From: Hyphomicrobium sp.
GTDB taxonomy: Bacteria > Pseudomonadota > Alphaproteobacteria > Rhizobiales > Hyphomicrobiaceae
Assembly: GCA_016793445.1 (NCBI GenBank)
Contig: JAEUME010000018.1
Span: 1 to 64,000, forward strand
Direction: 5' to 3'
DNA length: 64,000 nt
Shown here one piece after another: positions 44,714 to 53,304 of this stretch; the stretch's first letter is position 1, and every line of letters starts with the position of its first letter. The notes under the pieces are model-generated. The model saw only the letters and a program-made list of their open reading frames with translations. It had not been told where the DNA came from and did not search any database. The translations under genes and the position numbers were made by a program.

Positions 44714-47032
44714 ATGTCCAAAGACATACGGCGCTGTGCGGCGCTGGCCGCGCTTGCTGTGAGCGCGCTATCCGCAGCCATTATCACGCAATTTTCACCT
44801 GCTTCGGCACAAGAAGCCGTCGCTGAGACGGAACTGCCCGACGTCACAGTCATTCAGGAAGAGAAACAGCAGACGCAACCTGCACCGCAAGTGAAAGCCA
44901 AGAAAGAGACCGCCGGCGAGCCGGAAGCGCCCCCGCGTGTAAAGCGGAACAAGAAGACGGCTTCCGCCAAACCTGCAACCAGCACACCCCAAGAAGCGAG
45001 TACGGCCGAGGATCCAGGCAATCCAGCCGCGCCGGTTGCGGCAACGGCACCAGCGGCCGTCTCTGGTACACCCGCGCAGCGCGCTGGCAGCCTTACCGTC
45101 CCCACGATCGCTGAGGCGAGAGCAGAAATCGATCGCACGCCTGGAGCCGTCGATATCGTTGCGGACGATGAATTTGCGCGCTCGACGCCTGCGCGCACGA
45201 TCAAGGATGTTCTCGATTTCGTTCCCGGTGTCATTGTGCAACCCAAATGGGGTGAAGACTCGCGCCTTTCCATCCGCGGATCAGGGCTGTCCCGCAACTT
45301 CCACTTGCGCGGTATTCAGCTCTATATGGACGGCATCCCGATCAACACGGCCGATGGCTTCGGCGACTTCCAGGAGATCGATCCGAGCGTCTTTCGCTAT
45401 GTGGAGGTCTTCAAGGGCGCCAACGCACTTCGGTTTGGCACCAACTCTCTGGGCGGCGCGATCAACTTCGTCATGCCGACGGGATATGACACCGACAAAT
45501 TCAGCGCTCGCGTGGACATCGGCAGCTTCGGGTTTCACAAGCTTTCGGCAAGCTCCGGCGGCGTCTATGGCGCGGCCGACTATTTCATTGCGGGCACCTG
45601 GCTGGAGCAGGACGGGTTCCGCGAGCACAGCGATGGTGAAAGTGTTCGCGGCTCGGCCAACCTCGGCTATCGCTTGAGCGAAAACGTGGAGACGCGCTTC
45701 TACGTCAATGCCAACTCGGTCGATCAACGCATCCCCGGGTCTGTGACGAGGGACTCCGCGTTGAATTCGCCGAGAAAGGCGGCTGCAATCAACGTCGTCA
45801 ATGACTGGCAGCGCAACATCGATACCCTGCGTCTTGCCAACAAGACGATGGTTCGCGTCGGCCCGGGCACCACGATAGAACTGGGCGCATTTTATGTTGA
45901 CCGCCACCTGATGCATCCCATCTTCCTGTGGCTTGACTACGAGTACGACGATTACGGCGGCTTTGCCCGCCTTTATGATGAAGGCAATATCGCCGGCCAT
46001 AGAAACAGACTTATCGCCGGTGTAAACCTGCACAATGGCGAAGTCGACACCAGGCAATACGGCATTGGCCCAGGCGCGGCCAAGGGACCGTTATTCGTGC
46101 ACTCGCTGGATGAGTCTAAAAACGTCTCCCTCTATGCGGAAAACTCGTTCTATCTGACATCGCAGCTCGCCGTCGTGGCCGGCACGCAATTTCTTCACGC
46201 CGAGCGTGAAAGCACCGCCTATCTGGGCACCACGAGCGGGTCCAACAGCTTTGATCTGTGGAACCCGAAAATCGGTCTGCTTTATGAGTTGACGACGAGC
46301 GCGCAACTGTTCGCCAATATTTCGCGCAGCGCAGAGATACCGTCCTTCGGCGAGAACAGGCAAATCGGCAGCAATGCGTTCGACGCCAAGGCGCAGCGCG
46401 CCACGACGTACGAGATCGGCGCGCGCGGGCGGAGCGCGGATTACAGCTGGGAACTCGCGTTCTACCGGGCAAACATCGACGACGAACTGATGTGCGTGGC
46501 GCCGTTTCCGGTTGCCGACTTCTGCGTCGTGGCCAATGCCGACAAGACGGTGCACCAGGGCATAGAGGCAGGTGTCGGCGCCGCCCTCATCAAGGGAATC
46601 TTGGAGAGGACAGGAAGACCTGACGAGCTCTGGCTCAATGCCGCCTACACTTACAACGACTTCTACTTCGACAACGATCCGCTCTACGACAACAATGATA
46701 TTCCGGGCGCACCGCGTCACTTCTTGAGGGGCGAGCTGCTTTATAAGCATCCAAGCGGCGTCTACTTCGGGCCGAACGTGGAATGGGTGCCCGAGGCCTA
46801 CTTCGTGGATAGCGCCAACACGCTTGCCACGCAGGCTTATGCGATCTGGGGTTTGAAGCTCGGATACGACGAAGGCGAGACGTGGTCGGCCTATATCGAA
46901 GGCCGGAATCTTTCCGACGAACACTACATCGCCTCAACGGGCATCACGAACGTCGCAGACCCGGACAAAACGGCTCTGTTCGAGCCGGGTACGGGTCGCG
47001 CGGTGTACGGCGGCGTGCAGATGAGGTGGTGA
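44714..47032 (+). CDS. TonB-dependent outer-membrane receptor, probably copper
   Basis: A 772-residue receptor with a signal peptide (about 1-33), then a TonB-box-like ELPDVTVIQEE. A Lys/Pro-rich linker precedes the plug domain (about 130-260: GAVDIVADDEF, RSTPARTIKDVLDFVPGV, LSIRGSGLSRNFHLRGIQLYMDGIP). A 22-strand barrel follows, ending in an aromatic-terminated strand (YGGVQMRW). The linker between TonB box and plug is unusually long. Neighbouring DUF2946, copper-uptake-associated and YcnI proteins point to copper rather than siderophore. TTG 44705 is an alternative start. Confidence 0.92.
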   Translation: MSKDIRRCAALAALAVSALSAAIITQFSPASAQEAVAETELPDVTVIQEEKQQTQPAPQVKAKKETAGEPEAPPRVKRNKKTASAKPATSTPQEASTAEDPGNPAAPVAATAPAAVSGTPAQRAGSLTVPTIAEARAEIDRTPGAVDIVADDEFARSTPARTIKDVLDFVPGVIVQPKWGEDSRLSIRGSGLSRNFHLRGIQLYMDGIPINTADGFGDFQEIDPSVFRYVEVFKGANALRFGTNSLGGAINFVMPTGYDTDKFSARVDIGSFGFHKLSASSGGVYGAADYFIAGTWLEQDGFREHSDGESVRGSANLGYRLSENVETRFYVNANSVDQRIPGSVTRDSALNSPRKAAAINVVNDWQRNIDTLRLANKTMVRVGPGTTIELGAFYVDRHLMHPIFLWLDYEYDDYGGFARLYDEGNIAGHRNRLIAGVNLHNGEVDTRQYGIGPGAAKGPLFVHSLDESKNVSLYAENSFYLTSQLAVVAGTQFLHAERESTAYLGTTSGSNSFDLWNPKIGLLYELTTSAQLFANISRSAEIPSFGENRQIGSNAFDAKAQRATTYEIGARGRSADYSWELAFYRANIDDELMCVAPFPVADFCVVANADKTVHQGIEAGVGAALIKGILERTGRPDELWLNAAYTYNDFYFDNDPLYDNNDIPGAPRHFLRGELLYKHPSGVYFGPNVEWVPEAYFVDSANTLATQAYAIWGLKLGYDEGETWSAYIEGRNLSDEHYIASTGITNVADPDKTALFEPGTGRAVYGGVQMRW

Positions 47033-47033
47033 C

Positions 47034-47528
47034 ATGAACGATCGTGGCTGCAGACGATTGCCTTTCGCGCTGTCTGGATTTGCTGTTCTCGTTTGGATGG
47101 CGCTTTGCGGCGCCCTCTATTGCGCGTCCGCTTGGGCTGGCGAAGATGAGGACGCTCATGCCATTGCCCATGTGATCAAGGCGACATGGGAGCGCCCTGA
47201 CAATCCCGTCGATGTGCGTCCGGTCGCCGTATCGGGCGGCTTTGCCGTTGCAGGGTGGATTGCCGGCGAGCGCGGAGGCCGTGCGCTGCTCAAGAAACAA
47301 GGTGATGCCTGGCACGTGGTCTTGTGCAGCGGCGACGGCATCCGAACGGCACGGGGGCTCGTTGCGGCAGGCGTGCCGCAAGAGACGGCAGCGGTACTCG
47401 AGATCACGCTTGCCGGCATGGAGGCTGGGTTGCCGGCAGACGTCGTCAAGAAATTCTCGCTCTTCGAGGGATCGGTTTCCGTCGAAAGCGGCGCACCTCC
47501 CGCACACGATCACCACGATCAACATTGA
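47034..47528 (+). CDS. Copper uptake system-associated protein
   Basis: A 164-residue exported protein with a signal peptide ending at ASA/WAG (about 35). The mature domain has IAHVIKATWERPDNPV and GDAWHVVLCSGDGIR, as in the family named for its place in copper-uptake operons. The C-terminal DHHDQH resembles a metal-binding tail. It starts one base after the receptor stop, indicating tight co-expression. The exact biochemical role is unknown. Confidence 0.85.
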   Translation: MNDRGCRRLPFALSGFAVLVWMALCGALYCASAWAGEDEDAHAIAHVIKATWERPDNPVDVRPVAVSGGFAVAGWIAGERGGRALLKKQGDAWHVVLCSGDGIRTARGLVAAGVPQETAAVLEITLAGMEAGLPADVVKKFSLFEGSVSVESGAPPAHDHHDQH

Positions 47529-47539
47529 GGCTTCAGAAC

Positions 47540-48076
47540 ATGAAACCGCTATCCCACATCGCCTCTTTCTTAATGTTCGCTCTCTTGGCTGGAGCCGCCG
47601 ACGCCCACGTCGTTCTTGAACAGCGCCAGACGCCGGTTGGACAGCCCTACAAGGCAGTCTTCAAGGTCACGCACGGCTGTGAAGGATCGCCGACCGTGAA
47701 AGTCCGCATTGATTTTCCCGAGGGTGTCATCGCGGTAAAGCCGATGCCGAAGCCCGGCTGGCAAATCACCACGACCAAAGGCGGCTACGCGCAGGGTTAC
47801 AAATTCTATCACGGCACAACCCTGACCGAGGGTGTCAAGTCGGTGGTCTGGACCGGCGGCTCTCTACCCGATGATTTCTATGACGAGTTCATCGTCAACG
47901 CCTTCATTGCTGAAGAGCTAAAGCCAAATCAGACCCTCGCATTCACCGTTACGCAGGACTGCGAGAAGGGCCAGATGACGTGGAGCGAAACCGCTCCGCC
48001 CGAGCACCAACTCCACCTCAAATGGCCTGCACCGCTTTTGAAGATTCTTCCCAAGGCAAGCGAGCACGACCATTGA
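47540..48076 (+). CDS. YcnI-like (DUF1775) copper-binding protein
   Basis: A 178-residue protein of the YcnI/DUF1775 family. Members bind copper through a conserved N-terminal His exposed after signal cleavage; here the signal peptide ends ADA-HVVLEQ, placing His at the mature N-terminus. The copper-site tryptophan may be in KPGWQITTTK, and other family residues are in HGCEGSPTVKVRIDFPEG. A C-terminal membrane anchor, present in YcnI itself, is missing, so it is periplasmic. The open frame begins at 47324, but ATG 47540 has GAGG upstream. Confidence 0.87.
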   Translation: MKPLSHIASFLMFALLAGAADAHVVLEQRQTPVGQPYKAVFKVTHGCEGSPTVKVRIDFPEGVIAVKPMPKPGWQITTTKGGYAQGYKFYHGTTLTEGVKSVVWTGGSLPDDFYDEFIVNAFIAEELKPNQTLAFTVTQDCEKGQMTWSETAPPEHQLHLKWPAPLLKILPKASEHDH

Positions 48077-48148
48077 GGCTCAAGGGCGGGGTGAAGCCGA
48101 GCGCTGCGCGATCGCAAGAATAGTCGCTTGCGAGAAGCCTTGCAGCCT

Positions 48149-48904
48149 TCACTCCGCCTCGTCGACGCGCTCCCATTGCTCGGGGCCGAGGCGTTCTTGG
48201 GGCACGAAGCGTGACTTGTAGCCCATCTTGTCGGAGCCTTCGATCCAGTAGCCCAGATAGAGATAGGGCAACCCTAGCCGCCGCGTGAAGGCGGCGTGCT
48301 CGAGGATCATGTAGGTGCCGAGACTGAGGGAAGGATCGGTGGGATCGTAATAGCTGTAGACCATCGAGATGCCGTCGGACAGCCTGTCGCAAAGTGCGGC
48401 CGCCTTGAGGGGCCACTTCTCGATGTCGAGGTCGTCCGCGCCGTCGGGCTTCTCCCGGTATTCGGTAAGGAAGGTATTGATGACGCTGTCTTCCACCATC
48501 ATCCGGTAGTCGAGCACGCTCATGTCCGCCATGCCGCCGTCGTTGTGGCGGGCATCGATATAGGTGCGAAACAGCCGGTACTGCTCGGAGGTGGGTTGCG
48601 GCGCGATGCGGCGCGCCATCAGCCGGCGATTTTTAAAGCTGATGCGCCGCATGGTCCGGTTGGGCTCGAACTCGTCAACCAGAACGCGCACTGAGACGCA
48701 CGCCTGGCACCCCTCGCAGTAGGGCACATAGGCGATGTTCTGGCTCCGCCGGAAGCCGGTGGTGAGAAGCCGGTCGATCAACTCAGGCGGCTTATCGTGC
48801 GTCAGATGGGTGAAGAGCTTTCGCTCCAGCCTTCCGGGAAGGTAGGGGCAGGGCTGTGGGGCGGTGACGTAGAATTCAGGAAACTTTTTCTGTTGTTCCG
48901 TCAT
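48149..48904 (-). CDS. bpt: Aspartate/glutamate leucyltransferase
   Basis: Bpt transfers leucine from Leu-tRNA to N-terminal Asp or Glu of proteins, marking them for ClpSAP degradation by the N-end rule. The 251-residue product has the two-part family pattern: an N-terminal CPYLPGR with the YVPYCEGCQACVSVRV cysteine cluster. The C-terminal GNAT-like fold has SMVYSYYDP ... SLGTYMILEHAAF and YLYLGYWIEGSDKMGYKSRFVP. It is convergent with the copper operon. Confidence 0.95.
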   Translation of the reverse strand: MTEQQKKFPEFYVTAPQPCPYLPGRLERKLFTHLTHDKPPELIDRLLTTGFRRSQNIAYVPYCEGCQACVSVRVLVDEFEPNRTMRRISFKNRRLMARRIAPQPTSEQYRLFRTYIDARHNDGGMADMSVLDYRMMVEDSVINTFLTEYREKPDGADDLDIEKWPLKAAALCDRLSDGISMVYSYYDPTDPSLSLGTYMILEHAAFTRRLGLPYLYLGYWIEGSDKMGYKSRFVPQERLGPEQWERVDEAE

Positions 48905-49494
48905 CCGCTATCTGTCCCGTGCCGGCTGCTCGCCCGGCCGCCTTTCGGGCGGCACGCGCCTGGGTGCGCTCTGGCAAGTCCAAAAGCCGCCCTCGTGCAT
49001 GATAAGGGGAGCGCCAAGCGGTAATCAAGATGCTCTCCCGCGCTCATCGGCCGGTCTGGCAGTCCGGCCTTTCGAACGTTAGAGCTAACCTGTGAATGAA
49101 TTTCACTATGCCGGCGCGCTAAGGCATAGGAAATGCCTGAAATCCTTGCGCCACAGTTTTGCAGGCAACCTCTGCGCCTGCCGAAGAGCGCCTTTCGTGA
49201 CGAGTTGAAAGACCTGTGAGCAAGGCAGAAAACATCCGGGCGAGCCTAACGTGGTTGCTTGTGTTTGGGCTGGCGGTTTTTGCCTGCGCGTCGTGCGCAC
49301 GCGCCATCGATGTGGTTCAAGAGCCGGGCCGTTCACGGTGACGTGCCGGTGCTCTACGACGGCGCAGGATACTCCTGGCCGCCTTCATCGCCACGGATCG
49401 TGGCAGACCGGACGCTGGCGCGCCTCAACTATCCCACCTTCATCGGAAACAACCCGTCGATCCGTGCAGCTGCGCGACGCGCTTTGGCGTAGAG
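48905..49494. other. Stretch without a supported gene
   Basis: No gene is convincing. It starts with a GC-rich hairpin (GCCGCC and GGCGGC around TTTCG, near 48940) in the bpt leader. A frame at 49310-49492 (+) would encode 60 residues without a recognisable signal or ribosome-binding site. The other open frames here are on the opposite strand and equally featureless. The region may be decayed sequence. Confidence 0.5.
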
Positions 49495-49887
49495 CTAGGA
49501 GCCCTTCTTGTCGGAGCCGGACTTTGGTGTCGACCATGCGGCGGCGGCCGGCGGAGGCGCTGTGGTCCGGCGCGGTGTGGACGCCGATTGGCCCCCGCTG
49601 GCGGAAGGACCAGCCGCTGCGGCCGGAGGTGGCGCGCTGCGGCGCGGCGCTGTTTGTCCTGCAGAGGATCCATCATCTTCGACAATCACGGGAGGAGCGG
49701 CAGCGGTGCGCGGCAGGTTTGCGCGGGGCGAAGGAACGGGCGCCTGTTCGGGGGTTTGAGCAACGTCGCTGCCGGACATGCCGCCGCGGCGCATTTCGGC
49801 GAATGCAGAGGCGCGGCCGAGCGCATATGCGCCGTACACCAGCGCTCCAACAAGCACGAGCAAGACCAGAGCCCAGACCATGTCCAT
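49495..49887 (-). CDS. Single-span membrane protein with Pro/Ala-rich tail
   Basis: A 130-residue product from ATG 49887 (GGAG eight to nine bases upstream). One N-terminal membrane helix (about 3-22: MVWALVLLVLVGALVYGAYALG) is followed by Arg/Glu, then a Pro/Ala/Ser-rich tail with repeats of TAPPPAAAA. The tail is probably disordered in the cytoplasm or periplasm. No family is recognised. Confidence 0.6.
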   Translation of the reverse strand: MDMVWALVLLVLVGALVYGAYALGRASAFAEMRRGGMSGSDVAQTPEQAPVPSPRANLPRTAAAPPVIVEDDGSSAGQTAPRRSAPPPAAAAGPSASGGQSASTPRRTTAPPPAAAAWSTPKSGSDKKGS

Positions 49888-50094
49888 GACGGTTCTCCAT
49901 GCAGTGCCGCTGCAAACGCAGCGACGGGAGAAGTCTAGAGCGGTTCGCGGGAGGTGAAAACCAATCTTGGCCAACAGAGGGTGCCGGCCACGCGCTCCTT
50001 TTTGAGCATCGCATGGCGCCACCAGCGGTTTACCGAGGATTTGCCTCACCTGCGCGCGCGGTCATTTTCGAATAGGTCGAGGCGCGGTTCCCGG

Positions 50095-50289
50095 TCAGCT
50101 TTTCGAGGCCGTGATGTGGGTCTCAGGCCCACGACCGGACTCGTCCGCGTAGGCATAAAGGCAACAGGCTGCGCCGATGCCGACCGCCATTATGAACAGC
50201 CAAAGCGCGGAACGCTTTGCAAGCCAGCCGATCGTCAGATGTGGAGTCGAATGATGATTATCGGTCGCCGAACTCGGAGACGAAGCCAT
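50095..50289 (-). CDS. Small single-span membrane protein
   Basis: A 64-residue product starting at ATG 50289 behind GAGGGCAC. A polar, Ser/His-rich N-terminus (about 1-22) precedes one membrane helix (about 27-47: ALWLFIMAVGIGAACCLYAYA, with two adjacent cysteines). A short charged tail follows. No family is recognised. Confidence 0.55.
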   Translation of the reverse strand: MASSPSSATDNHHSTPHLTIGWLAKRSALWLFIMAVGIGAACCLYAYADESGRGPETHITASKS

Positions 50290-50723
50290 GTGCCCTCTTA
50301 TTCCCGGTGAAGCTGCAATTGCCGCTGACAGCCCGGAGACGGATTGGACCCGAAATTGTCGTCCTTACAAGCACGATCTCCGTTAGAAGCGCGAATTGAG
50401 AGCAGGGTGTGTCGCGACCGCCGCGCTGTTGGTCATCCCGGGTTGCCATTTGCAAGTAGGTGCAACTTTATGGCGGATTCTTGCTCGCTTCATTGCTTTG
50501 AAGGGGGTCGGGCGACGCCACCATTGAGCAACACACGCTGTGACAAATGCGCATGAATGATAAGTGGGCAGTCACTGTGGCCGCCAAGTTCTTGTGCAGT
50601 TAATCTGATCTTCGTAACTTGCGAGCAATAGTAGACCGTCAAAACAAGCAGACCGGGGACACGCTCAGGGAAAGTTGGGCCGCTCAAGCGAGCGGCTCGC
50701 CTCTCAACACCTGGGGGTGTCCT
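50290..50723. other. Stretch without a supported gene
   Basis: No gene seen. It should contain the promoter of the 50095-50289 gene on the minus strand and of the 50724 gene on the plus strand. An open frame around 50619 upstream of ATG 50724 lacks its own start signal. Confidence 0.5.
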
Positions 50724-50963
50724 ATGATTGAACTTGTGGTCGCGGTTTGCCTGATAGATCAGCCGTCCCAGTGCAAGGACGTCTACCTGAACTTCGAAAG
50801 CCCCGGCATTTCCGAAGGCACCATGTCCCAAGGGGCCAGTGTTACGCCACAGCAGTGCATGATGAATGGCCAGATGGAAATGGCCAAGTGGATCGGCGAG
50901 CACCCCAATTGGCAGATCAAGAAATGGCGCTGCGGCATCGCTGGCCAAATGGCCAAGATCTGA
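50724..50963 (+). CDS. Small cysteine-containing protein
   Basis: A 79-residue protein with a GGGGGT site before ATG 50724. It has four cysteines (VAVCLID, PSQCKD, PQQCMM, WRCGIA) in a pattern with alternating charged helices and an aromatic-rich end (WIGEHPNWQIKKWRC). Small proteins with this pattern are often seen in Rhizobiales, but no function is known. The weak N-terminal hydrophobicity does not make a signal peptide. It precedes metY by 90 bases. Confidence 0.65.
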   Translation: MIELVVAVCLIDQPSQCKDVYLNFESPGISEGTMSQGASVTPQQCMMNGQMEMAKWIGEHPNWQIKKWRCGIAGQMAKI

Positions 50964-51009
50964 TTCGCGCAAAATTGTCTGGCCCCGGTTGACAGTACCG
51001 GGCTTCGTG

Positions 51010-51045
51010 CCCTCCTTGGCGGTCTGATCCGCCAAGTGAAGGGGA
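51010..51045 (+). promoter_or_regulatory. metY leader hairpin covering the ribosome-binding site
   Basis: CTTGGCGG (51015-51022) pairs perfectly with CCGCCAAG (51029-51036) around TCTGAT. The flanking CCCT (51010-51013) can pair with AGGG of the Shine-Dalgarno AGGGGA (51040-51045), directly before ATG 51053. Such a fold would mask translation initiation. I could not match it to a known SAM or SAH riboswitch consensus, so ligand sensing is only a possibility. Confidence 0.5.
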
Positions 51046-51052
51046 CGATGCA

Positions 51053-52342
51053 ATGTCCGAGACGTCAGACCTCAAATTCGCGACACTCGCTATCCATGCA
51101 GGCGCCGCGCCCGACCCGGTGACCGGCGCGCGGGCGACACCCATCTATCAGACGACGTCATTCGTGTTTCAGGATACCGACCACGCCGCCCAGCTTTTTG
51201 GGCTGCAGGCGTTCGGCAATATCTATACGCGGATCACCAATCCGACTCAGGCTGTTCTTGAGGGTCGCATCGCGGCGCTCGAAGGCGGCACTGCGGCGCT
51301 GGCCGTTGCCTCGGGCCACTCCGCTCAGTTCCTGATCTTCCACACGCTTCTCGAACCCGGGGACGAGTTCATTGCGGGAAGCCAGCTCTATGGCGGCTCG
51401 ATCAACCAGTTCAATCATTCCTTCAAGAAGTTCGACTGGCGCGTCGTATGGGCGAACTCGCTCGATCCTTCGACTTTCGAGCGCGCCATCACGCCCAGGA
51501 CGCGGGCAATTTTCGTGGAAAGCATTGCGAACCCGGGCGGCGTGGTGGTCGACATCGAGGCTATTTCAGCGGTGGCGAAAAAGGCGGGCGTGCCGCTTAT
51601 CGTCGACAATACCCTGGCCTCGCCCTACCTGTGCCGTCCGAAGGACTTCGGCGCTGATATCGTTGTCCACAGCCTCACCAAGTTCATCGGTGGACATGGC
51701 AATTCCATGGGCGGAGCGCTGGTGGATTGCGGAACCTTCGATTGGATGAAGAGCAAGCATCGCTACCGAACGCTCGTGGAGCCCAATGCATCGTATAGCG
51801 GCATGGTGCTTGGCGAAGTCTTTGGCAATATGGCCTTCGCGATTGCCGCGCGCGTCATGGGGCTGCGCGATATCGGCCCTGCGATCTCGCCCATCAACGC
51901 GTTCTTGCTGCTGACTGGCGCTGAAACGCTTCCCTTGCGCATGCAGCGCCACTCCGACAATGCGCTTGCGGTTGCGCGCTACCTCCAGGATCATCCCAAG
52001 GTCGCCTGGGTGAATTATGCCGGCCTGCCGGGGGATGCCAGCTACGAGCGCCATAAAAAGATCTGCCCCAAGGGCGCGGGCGCGGTTTTCACGTTTGGCC
52101 TCAAGGGCGGCTACGAAGCTGGCGTGAAGCTCGCCTCTTCCCTCAAGCTGTTCTCGCTGCTTGCCAACATCGGCGATACACGCAGCCTCGTCATCCATCC
52201 CGCCTCCACGACCCACCGCCAGTTGACCGATGAGCAGCGCATAGCCGCCGGTGCGGGCCCCGATGTGGTGCGCCTGTCGGTCGGCCTTGAGGATGAGGCA
52301 GACATCATCGCGGATCTGGCCCAGGCGCTGGATGCGCTCTGA
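51053..52342 (+). CDS. metY: O-acetylhomoserine (thiol)-lyase
   Basis: A PLP enzyme of the Cys/Met metabolism family that makes homocysteine (or methionine) from O-acetyl- or O-succinylhomoserine and sulfide. The 429 residues fit MetY/MetZ. Family marks are IYQTTSFVF, YTRITNPT, LEGG-x-AALAVASGHSA, FVESIANPGG, the PLP lysine Lys 210 in VHSLTKFIGGHGN, and SLVIHPASTTHRQL. The length and GHSAQ region favour MetY over cystathionine enzymes. The leader hairpin upstream may regulate it. Confidence 0.94.
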   Translation: MSETSDLKFATLAIHAGAAPDPVTGARATPIYQTTSFVFQDTDHAAQLFGLQAFGNIYTRITNPTQAVLEGRIAALEGGTAALAVASGHSAQFLIFHTLLEPGDEFIAGSQLYGGSINQFNHSFKKFDWRVVWANSLDPSTFERAITPRTRAIFVESIANPGGVVVDIEAISAVAKKAGVPLIVDNTLASPYLCRPKDFGADIVVHSLTKFIGGHGNSMGGALVDCGTFDWMKSKHRYRTLVEPNASYSGMVLGEVFGNMAFAIAARVMGLRDIGPAISPINAFLLLTGAETLPLRMQRHSDNALAVARYLQDHPKVAWVNYAGLPGDASYERHKKICPKGAGAVFTFGLKGGYEAGVKLASSLKLFSLLANIGDTRSLVIHPASTTHRQLTDEQRIAAGAGPDVVRLSVGLEDEADIIADLAQALDAL

Positions 52343-52371
52343 ACGAAACGGCAAAGAGGAACGTCACGGCA

Positions 52372-52695
52372 ATGAAGTATCAGCTCGTTCTCCAATTTCA
52401 GGGTGATGACGAGGAGACGCTCGAAAAGGTCGTCGCCCTGGAGGATCAGCTCATCGAGGCCTTGGGTGCCTCGACACTTGCGGAGGTCGACGGCCATGAA
52501 GAGGGCGACGGCTCGATCTACGTGATGATCGAGACCAAGAACCCGGGCAAGGTGTGGGAACGCATCGAGCCTCTTGTGGAAGCCGCGGCATCGGAAGATC
52601 TGGAGGCGATGGCGGTCGCCTACAGGCAACGCGACAGTGAGGATTACACGGTCTTGTGGCCGGCAGATTACGAGGGCGAGTTCGCGGTGGTTTAG
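52372..52695 (+). CDS. Small acidic protein, unknown function
   Basis: A 107-residue protein following metY by 29 bases with AGAGGAACG upstream, probably in its transcript. It is acidic, with an alternating beta-alpha pattern (YQLVLQFQG, LEKVVALEDQLIEAL, GSIYVMIETKNPGKVWERI) that suggests a small ferredoxin-like fold. No catalytic motif or family is recognised. Confidence 0.65.
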   Translation: MKYQLVLQFQGDDEETLEKVVALEDQLIEALGASTLAEVDGHEEGDGSIYVMIETKNPGKVWERIEPLVEAAASEDLEAMAVAYRQRDSEDYTVLWPADYEGEFAVV

Positions 52696-52726
52696 AGCCG
52701 TTCTCGCAATCGTTCCAGGATCACGA

Positions 52727-52760
52727 AGCACCCTGACGGGTGCTGTTATTTGCCTTTTTT
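52727..52760 (+). terminator. Intrinsic terminator
   Basis: AGCACCC (52727-52733) and GGGTGCT (52738-52744) form a perfect 7-bp stem around TGAC, followed by GTTATTTGCCTTTTTT with a six-base T run. It ends the metY transcript. Confidence 0.78.
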
Positions 52761-52834
52761 GCAGGTAGGCCAGCACGCGCTCACAAAAAGACGTATGAGC
52801 AACAAAAACGACGATCCCCAGGGAGATATAAGAC

Positions 52835-53161
52835 ATGCGCGATATTCTTCTCGCGGCTTTGCTCGGTTTGGCTGCGGCAAGCGGCGCCAACGCCGCCGAC
52901 AGCAGGACGTTCTGCCCCGAGGGGCCGGCAACGGTCACGGGGACGATCGGATTGAACCGCCTGTTCGAAGCTCCTGACTATTGGGTGGCCAAGTCGGACC
53001 CTTGCAGGATCCATCTCATCGAGCTCGATGCGCCTGACGCGACCTGTGTCGAGGGCGCGACGTTTTCCGTCACCGGCAAGGTGGAATACGTCAAGGAGGA
53101 TGGCGAGATCAGCCTCGTGCAGATCGTCAAACCCGACAAGCTGGCCTGCGAGAAGAAGTGA
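52835..53161 (+). CDS. Small exported protein
   Basis: A 108-residue protein with GGAG before ATG 52835. The signal peptide is about 1-20 (cleavage after ANA). The mature protein has four cysteines and beta-rich segments (TVTGTIGLNRLF, IHLIELDAP, TFSVTGKVEYVKEDGEISLVQIV). This resembles an OB-like fold of periplasmic stress proteins in form, but no family is claimed. Confidence 0.68.
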   Translation: MRDILLAALLGLAAASGANAADSRTFCPEGPATVTGTIGLNRLFEAPDYWVAKSDPCRIHLIELDAPDATCVEGATFSVTGKVEYVKEDGEISLVQIVKPDKLACEKK

Positions 53162-53224
53162 CCCGCCAACCCGCCCGCAGCCAATAGCATTTCAGCGAAA
53201 TCCCGGCGCGCCGCTCCTGGAGTG

Positions 53225-53262
53225 CTTCCGGAACGTGGGAACCGGTTTTCCAGAAGCCCACT
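53225..53262 (-). repeat. Dispersed GGAAAACCGGTT palindromic repeat, second copy
   Basis: Read on the minus strand the segment has GGAAAACCGGTTCCCAC followed by TTCCGGAAGCAC, matching the 8511-8550 element at GGAAAACCGGTT and TTCCG with differences between. It lies just downstream of phaC. Confidence 0.5.
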
Positions 53263-53304
53263 GCACCCCGGCGCTCGGCCGAGGTGGTACCGCGCGCCGA
53301 AGGA

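Noticed and set aside
49310..49492. 60-codon plus-strand frame
   Set aside because: No ribosome-binding site, no recognisable domain or signal, and it lies among equally open shadow frames.
51001..51052. SAM-II, SAM/SAH or SAH riboswitch before metY
   Set aside because: The hairpin is real by sequence, but the conserved loop and pseudoknot bases of these classes were not found; kept only as an unassigned leader structure.
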